From the NCBI GenBank assembly GCA_003156795.1, contig PMHU01000223.1:1-5794 (forward strand): a stretch of DNA of 5,794 nucleotides, in the 5' to 3' direction. Shown in pieces: positions 4,897 through 5,794 of this stretch. Both the position numbers and the translations under genes were made by a program. Within the stretch, counting starts at the first letter, position 1. Each line of letters starts with the position of its first letter. The notes below the pieces were generated by a model that saw only the letters and a program-made list of their open reading frames with translations, did no database searches and had not been told where the DNA came from. This stretch comes from Acidimicrobiaceae bacterium. GTDB taxonomy: Bacteria > Actinomycetota > Acidimicrobiia > Acidimicrobiales > Palsa-688.

Positions 4897-5794
4897 GTGC
4901 GGGAGGACGCAGCAACCGACGATTTGCTCGCTGGGCTGACGACCTCGCAGCGCGCTGCGGTGGTGAGCACCTCCGCTCCGCTATGCGTCCTTGCCTCGGC
5001 TGGGGCGGGCAAGACTCGGGTCCTGACCCGAAGAATTGCGTACAGAGCCAGTGTTGGCAGCGGCGACGCAGGCCACACGCTCGCTCTGACATTTACCCGC
5101 AAGGCCTCGGGTGAATTGCTGCACCGGCTCCGCCAACTCGGATTGCGGGAGCAGGTCGCGGCCGGGACCTTCCACGCCGTGGCCTCGGCCCAGCTGCACC
5201 GGTGGTGGTCCGATCGCAACCAGCAACCTCCGACGCTCCTCGAGCGCAAGGGTCGGCTTCTAGCCCCGTTGGCGAGCTCTCGCCCGGGACTGGCCCAAGC
5301 GTCGGTGGCCGATCTGGCCGGGCACATCGAGTGGGCTCGAGCCCGCATGATCGGCCCCGAGCAGTTCGAGGACTCAGTACGCGCCGAGGGGCGCTCACTG
5401 CCCGCGGGTGTCACCCCGGGCGGCCTGGCCGGCCTGTACGACCGCTACGAGAACGAGAAGCGGCGAAGGGGCCTCATCGACTTCGATGACCTCCTCGGAC
5501 ACTGCGCCGACGCCCTCGAGCGGGATCCCGAGTTCGCGGGAGCACAACGGTGGCGCTTCCGTCACATCTACGTCGACGAGTTCCAGGACCTCAACCCCCT
5601 GCAGCATCGCCTCCTCCTCGCCTGGCTGGGGACCTCGAGGGACCTGTTCGTAGTCGGCGATCCGCACCAGGCCATCTACGGATGGAACGGCGCCGATCCT
5701 GGGCTCCTCGCCCAGGTGCCCCAGCGATGGCCCGGGACCGAAGTCATCCATCTAGACGCCAACCATCGCTGCACCCGCCAAATAGTCGAGGCGT
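4897..5794 (+). CDS. UvrD/PcrA-family superfamily 1A DNA helicase, UvrD2-like (partial, runs off the window)
   Basis: The first 299 residues of an ATP-dependent 3'-5' DNA helicase (repair/replication). It starts at GTG 4897, the only ATG/GTG/TTG between the stop at 4804-4806 and the conserved region that leaves the usual short N-terminus; TTG 4924 is less likely. Motifs in order: Q motif GLTTSQRAAV (13-22), Walker A ASAGAGKTRVLTRRIAY (33-49), Ia LTFTRKAS (64-71), Ib GTFHAVA (90-96), II/Walker B YVDEFQDLNPLQ (225-236), III VVGDPHQAIYGWNGAD (252-267), IV LDANHRC (286-292). DLAGHIEWARARMIGPEQF (139-157) resembles the corresponding part of mycobacterial UvrD2 as I recall it. Motifs V and VI and any C-terminal HRDC or zinc module lie beyond the edge, so the subfamily cannot be settled. 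The Walker residues are intact. Confidence 0.9.
   Translation, partial: MREDAATDDLLAGLTTSQRAAVVSTSAPLCVLASAGAGKTRVLTRRIAYRASVGSGDAGHTLALTFTRKASGELLHRLRQLGLREQVAAGTFHAVASAQLHRWWSDRNQQPPTLLERKGRLLAPLASSRPGLAQASVADLAGHIEWARARMIGPEQFEDSVRAEGRSLPAGVTPGGLAGLYDRYENEKRRRGLIDFDDLLGHCADALERDPEFAGAQRWRFRHIYVDEFQDLNPLQHRLLLAWLGTSRDLFVVGDPHQAIYGWNGADPGLLAQVPQRWPGTEVIHLDANHRCTRQIVEA

Noticed and set aside
4578..5414. Minus-strand open frame (278 codons) opposite the helicase and the intergenic gap
   Set aside because: It overlaps conserved helicase motifs on the other strand, and its Ser/Arg-rich product has no family features.
1..5794. Search for CRISPR arrays, tRNA/rRNA genes, insertion sequences, toxin-antitoxin or phage-defence genes
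   Set aside because: No regularly spaced repeats, transposase, terminal inverted repeats, RNA-gene landmarks or defence-family domains were seen on either strand. The gene content is ordinary chromosomal housekeeping and accessory metabolism.

Overview
The window looks like chromosomal DNA from a high-GC actinobacterium, possibly close to the Acidimicrobiia. This rests on the strong G/C bias at third codon positions, the frequent GTG starts, the GTP-type phosphoenolpyruvate carboxykinase (PEPCK), the stand-alone Lrp ligand-binding protein, the Mcr-type racemase and a UvrD2-like helicase. The lineage is an inference from remembered family resemblance, not a database result.

Layout. Bases 1-1692 (+) are one open frame with two unrelated parts: the C-terminal region of a ketol-acid reductoisomerase (KARI, ilvC) runs in frame, without a stop, into a GTP-dependent PEPCK (pckG) that lacks roughly its first 125 residues. 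A perfect 8-bp hairpin and a strong Shine-Dalgarno sequence follow, then a 79-residue stand-alone Lrp/AsnC ligand-binding (RAM) protein (1769-2008, +). Next comes a convergent three-gene minus-strand cluster, read from right to left: a membrane PH-domain/SHOCT protein (4644-4003), a substrate-binding-protein-like helical backbone metal receptor without signal peptide (4006-3242, joined by a GTGA stop/start overlap), and an alpha-methylacyl-CoA racemase of the CaiB/BaiF CoA-transferase superfamily (3175-2021). A 252-base divergent gap (4645-4896) separates this cluster from a plus-strand UvrD/PcrA superfamily 1 helicase (4897 onward), which is cut by the window edge after helicase motif IV.

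How the genes relate. PEPCK (gluconeogenic/anaplerotic node) and the small Lrp-type metabolite sensor lie in tandem, so a link to amino-acid or central-carbon status is possible. The minus cluster looks like an operon at least for its first two genes, but no shared pathway is evident. The helicase is an independent DNA repair/replication gene.

The most notable observation is the KARI-PEPCK junction. It falls where both families carry a similar AEMKK-V/I-L-type stretch, and both proteins lose sequence at the join. A microhomology-driven misassembly or library chimera is the first explanation to exclude; a real deletion fusion is the alternative. I saw no CRISPR array, tRNA, rRNA, insertion sequence or defence system, and nothing that supports a new multi-gene system.
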